Shown one piece after another: positions 1 to 11,164 of a stretch of DNA of 64,000 nt. Within the stretch, counting starts at the first letter, position 1. Each line of letters starts with the position of its first letter. This stretch comes from Alligator mississippiensis. Taxonomy: Eukaryota; Chordata; Crocodylia; Alligatoridae. The DNA is taken from the NCBI RefSeq assembly GCF_030867095.1, contig NC_081824.1, forward strand, positions 354,995,329 through 355,059,328, written 5' to 3'. Made by a program: the position numbers and the translations under genes. A model generated the notes under the pieces. The model ran no database searches. It was not told where the DNA came from and saw only the letters and a program-made list of their open reading frames with translations.

Positions 1-556
1 ATGGAGCAGCATAGCATCTTCATAGCTGATGTCCTTATGTTCTGGCCATATGCACAACATACAGATACTCTGGGAACTGAATACTTTAAGAGGTTGGACT
101 AGGAGCATGTTTATCCGGATGGATTCCAAGCAATTTCACAAAGGTATGTGGATGCTCAAGAGTTATTCCAAACACACACAATTCAGATTAAGCAAATACT
201 GGTGAAGGAATCCTAATAGCAACCCATTGAGTCCCCTAGTGTAATGTGGCCCCTGCCTTATTACTGAAGAGGAGAGACCCAGAAAGCAACCAGTTGGCTC
301 CAGGACTCTGGAGGAACTGTTGGAAGGAGAGATCCCATTAAGAAAAATGGCTGCTTGCCACAGGGGCAGAAAGCACAATCAGGGCTGTGATTGACAGGCC
401 TGGTGAGGAAATGGTGGACAGGGCAGGCATGGCCATAGGCTTCATAAAGCCAGGGCCATCACTGAAGCCTGAGACCAGCTCTGACCTTCCAGGGCAAAGG
501 AGCTCCAGACTACAGGGAGCCAGCAGCACCAGGCATTGCAATTAAGTTTCTACAGT
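1..556. other. intergenic, nothing recognised
   Basis: No gene, RNA or classifiable repeat was recognised in this stretch. Reading frames are short and show no protein-family motif. It lies directly upstream of a tRNA-derived SINE. Confidence 0.4.
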
Positions 557-675
557 GGCCATTTAGCTCAGCTGGTTAAAGCATGGTGCTAATATAACAC
601 CAAGGTTTCAGGGTAGATACCCAGTTGGACTAGATGTTTTCTTGAGGTCCCTTCCAGCCTTACTACTTTATAAAG
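557..675 (+). mobile_element. SINE: tRNA-Ile-derived head with CR1 tail
   Basis: The first ~74 bp follow tRNA-Ile(AAT): a GGCC start, an A box (TTAGCTCAGCTGGTTA), an anticodon stem TGGTG/CACCA around a loop holding CTAAT, then CCAAGG. The B-box region (GGGTAGATACCC) is degenerate and the anticodon loop is 2 nt too long, so this is not a working tRNA. From about 631 it becomes a CR1 LINE 3' end, with GAGGTCCCTTCCAGCC as in the full-length CR1 at 14.1 kb. This is the layout of a pol III-transcribed SINE moved by CR1 machinery. Hybrid tRNA/CR1 SINEs are known from birds (TguSINE1) and turtles. The copy is old. Confidence 0.75.
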
Positions 676-2740
676 GCCTATTGTTATATGTTTATTTAAC
701 ACTGTGGTATGATACAGGCCCAAGCTGGGGCTGAATTTTAGTTTGAAAGCAGATAGCTTATATCTATGTTTAAGTTTATACCAGAGGACCAGGAATGGCT
801 GTGAGAAGAGACTTGGTGCCTGTAGGGAGAGCCTGGTACAGCATTGCCTCTGTTTCTACAGGATAAGACTGTCAACTGGGGATCAGAGCCTAGAGCCAAA
901 AAGGCTAAAGAAGCAGGCCCAGACCCCAAGAGGACAGAGGATGAGACCAGAGGGCCCTGGGACCCAGAGACCAAGAGTGTAAGACCAGGTCTGGGCTTAG
1001 AAGCCAAGGTCTGGGGCATTGGACCTGAGGCTGAGGGTCCCAGCCAGAGTAAGATAGCCAAGGATGGAAGGCTAAAGCCTGGACAAAGGCTTAAGGCCTG
1101 AGATGCCAAGTGCTACATTGGAGGGGGTTCCCTCTGAATCTGTACTGAATGGCACCTGTGAGGCATAGTGTGGAGGGCTGGGCCCCACAAGCAGCCATGA
1201 TGCCCCCTAGTGGCCACAAAGCTCCTGCCCTGCCCTGGCTGCTTGGGTACCCTCCCTTTTTTCACATCTGACATGCCTTGGTAGGGTTATTTTGTTGTAA
1301 AAAGAAAAAGGAGGTTGACCCAGGATCCCAGAGCAAGCCCTTGTCTATTATTTGGCCCTAACAGGTCAATCCTGGACCCAGATGATCCTAGTTCTTCCCA
1401 TCAATTACTAAGTGGGGCCCTCCTGACCCTGTCTGTACTCCAGGGCACCAGTTGCCTTAAGGGCTATCCATGGCCTCCTTTTATGCCTACAGCCATATCC
1501 ATGCCTCACAGATGTTATTTTAAATTGCCCACTGGGCCTCATGGCCCTGTCTCTTAATCAACTAAACTACCTAGACTACTGGGCCCCTGGTCCTGGCAAG
1601 GGTTTCTTCTCCCTGGGCCCCTGGTCTGGATTCTTCTCGTCCTGGGCTTCAGCTCCTTTTCAGGCTTTAGCTCACCTTGGTTTAAGCCTGCTCTGACTCC
1701 AGCTTTCTACTTTCTGGGTTCCTAGCCCTCACATAATGACTTTAGCCCTTTCCCAGCCCTCAACATTCTGGCCCTGGCTGGGATGCTTCTGCTACATTAA
1801 TCCCAGAACCCAGGCTGAATTTCTGCCACTGAACTTCTGTCACTCTCCCAGCCTCAGCCTGCATCAGCCCCACAACCCTCCGGGTCTATGGCCTCCAGCT
1901 AGACTGCCTGATCCTGGCCTTACATCTCCCAGCCATGGCCTAATGCAGCAAACCAGCCTCAGCCCTCCGTGCTCTCCTGTCCTCCTCTTCAGGTACTATC
2001 TAGTCCTCCAGTACTTAATCAGAACAAATAATACAAGCCTACTGTGACAGTGTTGTCTGATCAGTTACTCAACCTCCCAGCTAAGATTAACACTCCACTG
2101 TCCTTTAATTTCTTTCCTGCCATGCCTTGTTGGTACTATTGTGGACAGAAGGAAATGTCAGCCTGAGAGGGGTCCTTTCCTGCTAGTTCTTATAATTGGC
2201 CCTTTCAAGGGCTCCACCTCCCCTACACCCTGATCCGTCACTCACCCAAGATGTTTAACATTCATTGACCTTTACATTTGCACTCTCAATCCCTTCTCTT
2301 GTTTGATCACACAAATGTACATGTTCAAACAAAACAGAACTTAACAACTTGATCCTTTTTATAGACTTCCTCAGTGACTTCTATGTCACAATTCAGGTTC
2401 AGTCCCTGTCAGACCTTCTCAACAACCTGGGGTCCATTCCTGGTAAGACTTTCCCATTCTCTATTCCTCTCACAATACTACAGAGTCACCCTAATGGGGC
2501 CAGTCCTCTTGACCAATTATTCCCCTCGACATTTACCTAGGCTCAAGGACTCTCAAGTTCCTTTACCAAAATCCACAATTGTTTCTCAGAGCACACCCCC
2601 CCCCCCGCCTTTCCCGGGCCCCTCAGACAAGCTACTCATGGCTCTATCCCACATACTGCCCTGCACCAGCTGTGCAGCACCTTCCCCTGCCCCAGGCCCA
2701 GCCCCAGCCCCAGTCCCACTCCCTCCCCATAAGTGGAGGA
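676..2740. other. intergenic; strand-skewed purine and pyrimidine blocks
   Basis: No gene is supported. Roughly 770-1,110 is purine-rich on the + strand, with repeated AGACC/AAGAG/CAGAG words. Roughly 1,330-2,000 is pyrimidine-rich, with repeated CCCTGG/CAGCCC words. The long frames here have proline- and leucine-rich translations typical of such skew, not of proteins. The two blocks may be arms of an old foldback repeat, but no continuous pairing was confirmed. Confidence 0.35.
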
Positions 2741-2790
2741 AGAAAATATGATTTGAGGGGGCTGAGCACACACACACTTGCACCCTCTGC

Positions 2791-3400
2791 CCAGCAGGTA
2801 GGTCTGTCATGTGAAAGGTGTGGGGGGGGGGCAGATTGGGGCCCCTGTGGTGAGAGAGGGAATGAAGCAAAGATGGGCAGGGGCTGGGGTGAATGGGGCC
2901 CTGGGGCTGGGGTGAGTTGTGGGACACCTGGAGCCAAGGCAGCTCATCCAGGGGTGTAGGGGTGGGTTCCAACCACTGAGCACACCCCCAGGGCAGGCAT
3001 AGGGGGCATGTGCCCCCTGATCTATGTGTGGGGCAGAGATGGTTGCCACTGTGGGTTGCAATTCACACCCCACTGCCAGGGCCGATGCCACATGCATCCT
3101 GCATGCTGGCTGCGCCATCTGCCTGGTGGTGGGAAGCATGTGGCATCGCACCACAGCTAGGGCCGCAGCAGGGTGTGGACTGTAGCCCACAGTGGCAGCC
3201 GCCTTCGTCCCACACACAGATCGGGGAGGGGGGGCATGCCCCAAGGGTGCACATGGGGCAGGAACCCCTCATGTCCCTGGATGAGCCACCTAGACTCCAA
3301 GCATCCCACAACCCACCCTGGGGCCCCATTCACCTCCCCACCTGTGGGGGCCTTGATCTGCCGCCCCACCCCCACAGCAGACTTACCAGCTGGACTATGA
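2791..3400. repeat. ~600-bp imperfect palindrome (foldback DNA element)
   Basis: The left half matches the reverse complement of the right half for about 300 bp per arm. Outer ends pair CCAGCAGGTAGGTCTG with CAGACTTACCAGCTGG. Further in, GGGGCATGTGCCCCCTGATC pairs with GATCGGGGAGGGGGGGCATG, and GTTGCCACTGTGGG with CCCACAGTGGCAGC. The turn lies near 3,100, between GCCACATGC and GCATGTGGC. The flank at 3,548-3,566 (AAGGTTGAAAACCCC) resembles a hAT-type terminus, so this may be the core of a non-autonomous hAT element. No protein-coding content is supported. Confidence 0.65.
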
Positions 3401-3570
3401 TATATATATTTAATACATATATTGAGAATGTATTTAATGTTAATTGGTGTAGCCTGCCTTATATCACATCATTGGTAACATTAAAAGCGAGAAAAAAATA
3501 TAAAGTGGTACATAAGCTGAAGCCTTGAAACAGAAGGGGTACACTTGTCAAAAAAAGGTTGAAAACCCCT

Positions 3571-4310
3571 TCCTTAGAGTAACAGGAGCCTCTGGCTTCC
3601 TGCTACAAATGGGCATGTTTACAGGAGAGGATGGAGGCCATGATTCTAACCCTTAAGGCAATTAGGACAGCAGGGCTGAAGCCCTGGTGATGGACAGACT
3701 GCGGCCAGGATAGGAAGAGCACCCTGAGCTCACTGACTTCTAGGGGAAGCCTTTTCTTCAACATCAAGGCATGGCAAGAAGACAGAAGGGTGGGACCCTA
3801 CGTGGTCAGAGTGGATGAGTAGGTCAGGATTAAGATGGACACTAGGGAACAACGCAGTCACCCTTGAGGCCTGTCCTGCAACACCTAGGCTAAGTCTAGA
3901 GTAAGAACATAAGGTATCTTTAGAAGCCAGTTTGCTGGCATATTTAAATGAGTACTTCTCCAGCATTAGAAAATAAACCGTTAAAAATCTTTAAAAATGT
4001 TAGCTGGTTTTTGTCAGCTTTAGTGGGGAGAAATTTACAGAGCTATTTATTTATTTCAGAAATAAAAATAGTCATAGCTATGTACATATTTTTACCTTCA
4101 TATATATGTGTGTGCATGTGCATATATATAGCTGTATATACACATATATTAAACAGTGGTTAATTCACCTATGGGATAATTTACCACTACAATTTAATTC
4201 TGTGTTTCACCCAGGTCTTCACTATAATTATCAACTCCTAGTCATTGAGCACCACTGGATACTTTGCCATAATTTGTTTTCCCCTTGGAATAGAAAATTA
4301 AAGTGAGTTT
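3571..4310. other. AT-rich intergenic with short TA/TG repeats
   Basis: No gene seen. A (TA/TG)-rich simple-sequence stretch lies at about 4,098-4,150. The rest is unclassified AT-rich DNA. Confidence 0.4.
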
Positions 4311-4314
4311 ACTC

Positions 4315-5215
4315 TTATAGGGTGCTGTGGCAGGGCATTGTGTGTGCCTGCCACTTTAAGGGCCTGGAGCTGGCAGCCACCAGGTGCCTGATGAGGGCAG
4401 CCATTTTGAATCGGGGGCTGTCTATATAAACAGGGCAGTTCGGCTGCTGGAGGAGGAACAACATTGTCTGGCTGGAGAGCTGCTGATATCATCTGGAGGT
4501 AAGGGAGGAGCTGTAGGGGATGGATAGGAGGCTCCTGGTCCTGGGTATGACCTAAAACTGCACCCTGCCAGGAGTGGGTGGCTTGGTGGAGCTCTCAGTG
4601 GCACGGGAGCCCACAGGAAATGTCAGGCCAGTTACCACCCCAGTGAAAGGCAGGTTGGGGTGCCTTAACCCCTAGTCCCCACTGCAGGGTGGGTAACCCC
4701 GTTTGTGTGTAGGGCCCAGAGGGCAGACCTCTGGATAGAGTGAGGGGCTAGAGACTTGGACCTGATCAAGAGAATACCCTTGAGTGGCCCATGCTGGGGC
4801 CAGGACCAGGATGGCCAAAAGACCCAGGGGCCCACTGCAAGAGATGCCCAAGAGCCGAGGGCCTGGGGTCCCAACTGGCCTGAAGGTGTGCCAGGGCTGG
4901 TAGCCAAAGGTCCCGGGGGGACCACACCTGTGAGGGGAAAATAGTTTCAGGGAGCTGGGTAGCCTGAATGAAGGCAGGGTAGGCTGCCTGAATGGAGGGA
5001 TCTTGGAGGGGTCCTGCTAGGCGGATTCTGGGGCCCAGTGTGGGGGCTGGTGATTGATGAGAACATCTAGATGCCATCTGCGAGGCTTGGGCTGTGGTGT
5101 AGGAGAGGAATGGAGCCGCAGATAGTGCCCCCTGGCATCAGGGCAGTAAATGGGCAGCCTTCCACTTAATTAACATCTATTAATTAATCAATTAACATCA
5201 AGGTGTGGTGGGCGA
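4315..5215 (+). repeat. unclassified GC-rich repeat with TATA box; possibly an LTR fossil
   Basis: A block with sharp composition edges begins near a TG dinucleotide, contains a TATATAAA core (about 4,423-4,430) and is followed by several hundred GC-rich bases without a sustained coding frame. A TATA box in a bounded repeat suggests a retroviral-type LTR or leader fossil. No second LTR, primer-binding site or gag/pol motif was recognised, so the class is a guess. Confidence 0.2.
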
Positions 5216-5289
5216 GAACGCAGGCGGTTGACCCAAGAACAGGTGGGTGGGCCACAGAGATCAGCCCGGAGCAGGCCCCCTGTTACAGG

Positions 5290-5630
5290 TGCATATAGAC
5301 GTGCAGCAAGGCTGCTTCAATGTGCTGCAATTACAGTTCATCAGAGCAGATTTGATTTATTGAGTCTGCTGGAGTGTGGTAAGTACCATGCTCCAACAGA
5401 CTCCAGTGTCATGTGTATCAGTGTCCCTGTGCTGAAAAATAGCAGTGGGGACACTTTAAAGCTTGTCTGACAAGCTTTAGTTTAAAATGCCTCCACTGCC
5501 ATTTTTCAATGTGGGGATGTTGATACACATGATGCTCTGGGCACTTTAATTAGAGCAGTTCTTGCAGCCGCTCTAATTAAAGCACCCTGCCCCACTCCCA
5601 GAGCATGTATATAAACACCCATTATGTTTA
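5290..5630. repeat. MITE-like repeat with two hairpins
   Basis: Two inverted repeats are visible. The larger is centred near 5,468 (AAAGCTTGTCTGACAAGC); its arms carry CATGTGTATCA and TGATACACATG, about 125 bp in all (5,408-5,533). The smaller, at about 5,548-5,584, pairs CTTTAATTAGAGC with GCTCTAATTAAAG. Outer ends resemble each other weakly (GTGCATATAGACGTGC and the complement of GCATGTATATAAACAC). This fits a non-autonomous DNA transposon; family not assigned. Confidence 0.5.
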
Positions 5631-5659
5631 TAGTTGTACATTGCTTAAACCTGCTGTTA

Positions 5660-6700
5660 TCTGAACTCAAGTAGCACAAGGATTAGAGATCTCAATGGCT
5701 GCAGGCTAAGGTCCACAAAAAATCATGAAGTGTCTGAACACTGACTTGTCATTCAGTGATATATTCTAAATTGTCTTATCTGGATCATTATGTATAAGAC
5801 CTGCCCAATCAGGATCTGTAAGCATATATCTGGAAAGGAGGAACCAATTAAGAAAGATATATAGGGAATTGATTGGATAGGTAGAGAGTGCTACTGAGCA
5901 TTTACATTGTAAAATAGATGATGTGATATGGAACCACTTTTTTGTATCTAAAGGTCACCTAAGTTTTCCTTGTTCCAAGTAAGCTTCCTTAAATTAAAAA
6001 ATTCATATTTTCAGGATTTTTTCACATGTAAAATTGAAGGCTGTAAAATATATTTAAATAAGTATTATTTACAAAGACAGATCACAAGTAATAGATGTAA
6101 TGAAGCCAAATAGATTTAGCCTTAGCTCAGTTCAGTGTTATTTTTCAGGCTTCTCTTTTCACATGTTAGAGTCAAGCATTTAGAGCAGGCTGCCTGAGGT
6201 CAGAGACAGAATTTAACAAGCACAAGCCTGCTAAGAAGGCTGATTTGAACCGAGTGGATACAGAGCCTTATTTATGGCACAAACATAATCTGAGTGAAAT
6301 TGGTTTATGTCTGGCTCATGTTTAGGATTACTGTGTTACCTTTATGGAATGTTTGCATTGGAAAATAAGAGATTTGCTTGGGAATGAATCACTGAAATTA
6401 TTCACAAGGCAATTTATGATTTTACTGTGGATCTTCCATAAAGGAATCAGGGTGGATATTGTGCTGTTGATTTCAAATACAATCTTGATCCTATGTGCAG
6501 TGTTAAACCAGGGTTCTCATCCACCTCAGTCTGTCCTTAGGAGACTCAAATCAAAATCACCTACTTTCCAAAGAAGTATCCTAAACACCAAGCTACTGAA
6601 TAGTCTGGGTGGGAGTACCCTCCACTCCCTCTGCTGAAGCTGAGACACTAAGAAACCAAAAATGCAAGACTCATGGGGCTAAAAGAAAGGAGGAGTGTGG
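5660..6700. other. AT-rich intergenic, nothing recognised
   Basis: No gene, RNA gene or classifiable repeat seen. The open frame at about 6,344-6,637 has no family motif and unremarkable composition. Confidence 0.4.
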
Positions 6701-6708
6701 CTTTATTG

Positions 6709-7674
6709 TAGGGGTAGGGAATTATTTTGGCCAGAGGGCCACTTAATGAGTTTTGGTGAGCTGTTCAGGCTCACACACATTAAATGAATGGTAAAGACAT
6801 AATTTTAACAAATTATAGATAAAAAATAAATCTCATGCTAAAAATCAAACATCTACTATAACATATTTATTTCAAAAAATATTTTTTGTCCTGGTATCTG
6901 TTTTTTGAGTAATGTTTGAGTGATTTATGTTTTTTGAACAACAGAGTAGGGGTGGGCAAAATACAGTTTGTGGACCATATCTGCCCCACCAATTCCATCT
7001 AGCCCACAGCACAGGCAGTGGCTCTGGCCTCTGCTGGTATGACAGGGAACAATGGGCAGAAGCAGCTCCACTGACCTAGCTTCATGAAGTAGTCCCTGGG
7101 CAAGTCACATTCAGATGGTCCTGGGGTAGCTCAGCCTGCTGCAGCATGCTCCGTGGTACTAGACCCTGCCACCACTGCTGCCCTTCTACCTCTGTACCAT
7201 CCTCCTGGCCTGCATGGTTGCAGCAGCATTTCTATCTATGCCTCGGCTTCAAGTAGGATGGGTGCAGGGAGAGAAGGGTGAAGGACTAGTAGGGGTCACC
7301 CTGTGCAACAAGGTGGAGTGAATTGCTCTGTGGTAGCTCAGGAAGCACAGGACAGTGGCAGTGCAGAGCGCTGTTGCTTTACCTGTTTGCTACCTTGTGA
7401 TAGTGCTGTTGCTTCACCTGTTTGCCACCTTGTGTGGCTGCGGCAGCTGTGCCAGCCCCTGGGGCTGCTTGGACTTGTAGTCCCCACCCCCTACACACCC
7501 ACACTCTGCCCCACCCAGCATTGCTGCCCCACCTGGGGGTTGAGGGAGTCGGGGGAGGGAGGGAGGGAGATGTGGCGTGCATGTTTTTTCTTTAACCTAA
7601 TTTTTAATGTCCAAGAGTAAGGCTTTATTTTGAGCTATGTTTTTTGAACATTACAGTAGGGGTGGGGAAAATAC
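6709..7674. mobile_element. hAT-like non-autonomous element cluster
   Basis: Three near-copies of a hAT-style terminus (TAGGGGTRGGSAA) occur at about 6,713, 6,945 and 7,656. The second and third lie inside a ~39-bp direct repeat (6,926-6,964 and 7,636-7,674, both starting TATGTTTTTTGAACA). The stretch after the second copy (GTGGGCAAAATACAG, then GTGGACC) matches the common opening of non-autonomous hAT elements. No transposase frame is present. Nested or tandem insertion is likely; exact ends are uncertain. Confidence 0.45.
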
Positions 7675-7679
7675 TATTG

Positions 7680-7755
7680 CTTAGTGATGAGCATTTGCTT
7701 AGTGATGAGTGTTTTCTACTTCAAAAAGAGACGTGGGTTCAAGTATGTATGCTGA
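7680..7755 (+). repeat. possible tRNA-derived SINE remnant
   Basis: A B-box-like GGGTTCAAGTAT (about 7,736) lies some 45 bp after an A-box-like TTAGTGATGAGC. The spacing suits a pol III split promoter. Stem pairing is poor and the parent tRNA was not identified. Confidence 0.25.
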
Positions 7756-9189
7756 GATCTGTTTATGCATGGCACATTAGATAGCCATTTAATAAAAACA
7801 GAAGCAATCCTAAGAACAGGGGTCTCCTTCTTCCAGTATGAACAATCTAATCACCAGGCACCTTCTTGCTCTGGAAGACTTTCTGCCATTTTATCACTAG
7901 CAAAGTGTTCCCACATACAAAGAGAATTCTCCACCAGTCACCTCTGGTTACTTGAAAGCCATTTTGAAATGCTAGTCTAGGGCAGGGTGACCTTTACAGA
8001 CTGGAAAGTCTGTCCTTTATTCCAACCTATATCCTGACCTTAGCATATACTCATCTGTTTGAACCCACTAAGCTTTTCTGAAATTGCCAGAGAGATTCAC
8101 GGATAAAATAGAAAAGGCATTGTGCCTTACCTTAAAGCTATTTGCCTTAACACAGGTCATTTATAGCCCATCCATCTCATTGTGGTTTTGTTGTACAAGG
8201 AAATATATTACTTGTATTTTAACTTTTTAAGAAGGAATATAAACTTTGAATATTTTACTTTGTGTGTGTGTGTGTGTGTGGGATATATTATTTAAAATAA
8301 ATAAAGCAAAGCTCATGGAAACATAACTTTATTATATATATATTTTTTCTTATTGATAGTTCTGTTTTTAATTTAATTTGTAACTGCATAAATTTGAGAA
8401 GTTTCTTTATGTGCATTCTTAGATGATTTACAATTTGGTGTTTGTCATGCTCTAATTTTAAAGAACAATAATTATTTGCCTATAAAGTCATTTTCATTAA
8501 ACATTTTCGATTCTTTCATTCACTGTGTTTAATAATTATTATGATATATTCATAGTCCAACCTTGCAAAATTATTAAGACAGTTTACTGGCCTTATAAAA
8601 TTCTGGCTCCTGAGAGATTCAGAAGTTCAGTTGCTTTTTTCAAAGCTCCCCCCCGGATTACAAGGGCCCTGTTCTTCCCATGAGGAAAGAGATAGTATTT
8701 ATTTTTCTTTTATTAGTTGGTTATGGTCACAAAAGTTATGAAACATTCTATGTTATTATGAATTCTCCAATGTGGAAAAAATGAACTGAAGTACTAAAAT
8801 GTCTTTAAATTTCTAAAAACTACAGATTATAATTCTCTATTACAGAAAGTACCTTACCTGAAATGGGGGAATTCTATATTAGGCCACATTCTGCCTCATA
8901 AAGACTACTGAACTAAAAGTAGTAGTTGGCTAGATGCATTCAGTCATGACCTAGTTAATTTAATATGTGAGAACAATACAGTCCCAACTAATCTGTTGTA
9001 TTTTATTAGGATAAGGATTTATTTGGTTTTAAAAAGGATTTATTAGGATTTATTTGATTAAAATGCCATTTTGTGTAGCATGAAAAGTAAAAGCAAAAAA
9101 CAAGCAATTATTTTATATCTAAGAATATTATAATATCTATGTTAAGTAATACAAATAACTAATAAAAGAAGCTAAAGGTTTTAATGAAA
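7756..9189. other. AT-rich intergenic with short (TG)n
   Basis: No gene supported. A short (TG)n run is at about 8,262-8,280. The remainder is AT-rich and unclassified. Confidence 0.4.
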
Positions 9190-9650
9190 AAAGGTATGGC
9201 CAAATAGTTTAGGGACAATAAAAAGATTATTATTATTTAAATCAAGAGCAAAAGGATTTATTAATGGTGTAAGTCCATTAGTGGATCATAGTACAATTGT
9301 CAATAATGATACAGAAAAAGAAGAAATGTTAAATAAATATTTGTGTTTTACATTTGAAAAGAAAGCAGGTGGTGTCATAACGCAATATTATCTACCCCAG
9401 GAGTAGATAAAAAAGTTAAAGAGCATATACTGAACATTGTTAATAGGTAGGGCCAGGTAACTTGTACTCAGGAGCTTTAAAAGGAATCCTCTGAACAATT
9501 CATGCTGATTTTCAATAAGCCTTCAAATAGATGGGACATTCAAACGAACTGAGGAAAACGAACATTGGGCTGGTATTTTAAAAAGGTAAACAGGATGGCA
9601 GGTTGAGTGTAGGTGGGTTAAACTGACCTTGATTTCAGGCAAAATCAAGT
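9190..9650 (+). mobile_element. old CR1-like LINE remnant, 5' part
   Basis: Broken translations resemble the stretch of CR1 ORF2 just before and at the start of the reverse transcriptase. Examples are DNKK, EKEEMLNKY (compare EKANLLNRYFASVF in the intact CR1 downstream) and LTLISGKI (compare LTSIPGKI). Stops and frame changes are frequent, so the copy is old. It ends where the young CR1 begins, and matching continuation is seen after the young CR1, which suggests an interrupted element. Confidence 0.5.
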
Positions 9651-10216
9651 TAGACGCGGGAGCGGGAGTTAGACACGGGAGCGGCGAGAGACGCGCGGGT
9701 GAAAGCTCGCTGCGCCCCCGCTCCCCCGAAGCCCCCCAGAAACCCTCCAGCAGCCGCAGAGCCCCCCGCTGACCCCTAGCGCAGCCGGGGTAAGCGGGGC
9801 CCGTGGAGAGAAGGGGCTAACCCCTTAGTGTGTGTGTGGGAGGCGGCAGCTGAGTGGAGCCGGGCCGGGTAAAGCCCCGCCCAGGCCCCTACTTCGCCGA
9901 GCCACGCGACCGGAGTCGCGCGAACAGGCTGCACAAACAGGCGCGCTTCTCTGCCGGTGCATGAGTTAGCGCGGAGTTTGCGCGGGAGGGAGTGCGGGTG
10001 GGCGCCGGACCCTGCCTGCGCACCCCCCAGGGTAGACAGTCCCAGCTGTAGCCAGCCTACCGGAGGCATGACACGGATGGGCACGCGCCGCACCCCGAGG
10101 GTCCCCTCGGGCTCCGCGGCCCCCCCCCCGGCACCTCAGAGACGGCCACCCAGACGGAGCCCCTGGTTCCGGGCTCCACGCAGACGGAGCCCCTGGCTCT
10201 CGGCTGCGGGGGCTGC

Positions 10217-11164
10217 ATGTCCCTTTTTCAGGCTCTGGGGCCTGGGAGCATGGCGACCTCCCCTTGCGGGTTCTGCTCCCTTTTGGGGTCTCTGGCACGC
10301 CAGCTGGAGGAGCTCCAGGCCACAGTCCAGAGACTGCGTGCCATCAGGGACTGCGAGCAGGAGATAGACTCCTACTGCCAGGCCCTTCTCCCCCGGGAGG
10401 CAGAGGGTAGATCACAGTCTCCCTCCAGGCCAGAGGAGGACTCTGGGACCTCCTGCTGTGTCCAGCCAGGGGCATGGACCAAGGTGGTCAAGGGCCCTAA
10501 GGCCCGCCGCACCAAGGCCCCACCCCCGCCACAACTGAGCAACAGGTACGCACCTCTTGCTGCCCCAGCAGAGCCTGCTGAGTTGCCGGCCCCCACAGGC
10601 AACATGGGCCCAACTGCAACTCCTGCCCCTGCTCTCCCCAAGACAAAACGTAAGGTGTTTGTTGTGGGAGACTCCCTCCTGAGGGGGACGGAGGGGCCAA
10701 TCTGCCACCCCGACCCCTTAGCCCGGCAAGTCTGCTGCTTCCCAGTGGCCCGCATCCGGGACATTGCGGAGAGGATCCCCAAGCTCCTCAAACCCACAGA
10801 CTGCTATCCCATGCTCCTTATTCATGTGGGCACCAATGACACGGCTCGGAGCACTCCCAGCCAGGTCATGAGGCGCTACAGGGATTTGGGAGCGGGGCTT
10901 AAGGGTCTGGGGGCACAGGTGGTGTTCTCGTCGATCCTCCCAGTCTCAGGCTATGGGCTGAGAAGGGACAGGAGGATCTATGTGGTCAACCAAAGACTGC
11001 GACGCTGGTGTCATCAGGAAGGCTTTGGCTTTCATGACCACAGCCCGCTCTTTGGCGAGAGAGGCAGCGAGCTGCTGGGAAGAAATGGTCTCCACCTCTC
11101 TCCCCTAGGGAGGAGGCTCTTCTCAGCCAGACTGGCTGACCTGCTCCACCGGGCTTTAAACTAA
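10217..11164 (+). CDS. CR1 LINE ORF1 protein (SGNH esterase type)
   Basis: This 315-residue protein accompanies the LINE ribonucleoprotein; CR1 ORF1 proteins carry an esterase domain whose exact role in retrotransposition is unsettled. The N-terminus has a leucine/glutamate-rich, probably coiled-coil stretch (residues ~24-50, LARQLEELQATVQRLRAI). A proline-rich linker follows. From ~residue 145 a typical SGNH hydrolase fold is readable: block I GDSLL (nucleophile serine), block III HVGTND and a C-terminal NGLHLS (catalytic His; the Asp usual in DGxHLS is Asn here). The start is the first ATG of the frame fitting this family. The stop TAA follows an in-phase T TTA AAC, and ORF2 continues in the -1 frame. 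No internal break is visible. Confidence 0.85.
   Translation: MSLFQALGPGSMATSPCGFCSLLGSLARQLEELQATVQRLRAIRDCEQEIDSYCQALLPREAEGRSQSPSRPEEDSGTSCCVQPGAWTKVVKGPKARRTKAPPPPQLSNRYAPLAAPAEPAELPAPTGNMGPTATPAPALPKTKRKVFVVGDSLLRGTEGPICHPDPLARQVCCFPVARIRDIAERIPKLLKPTDCYPMLLIHVGTNDTARSTPSQVMRRYRDLGAGLKGLGAQVVFSSILPVSGYGLRRDRRIYVVNQRLRRWCHQEGFGFHDHSPLFGERGSELLGRNGLHLSPLGRRLFSARLADLLHRALN

Noticed and set aside
2374-3528. Proline- and histidine-rich frames on both strands
   Set aside because: Explained by the GC-rich palindrome and C-runs; no domain, and both arms give mirrored nonsense.
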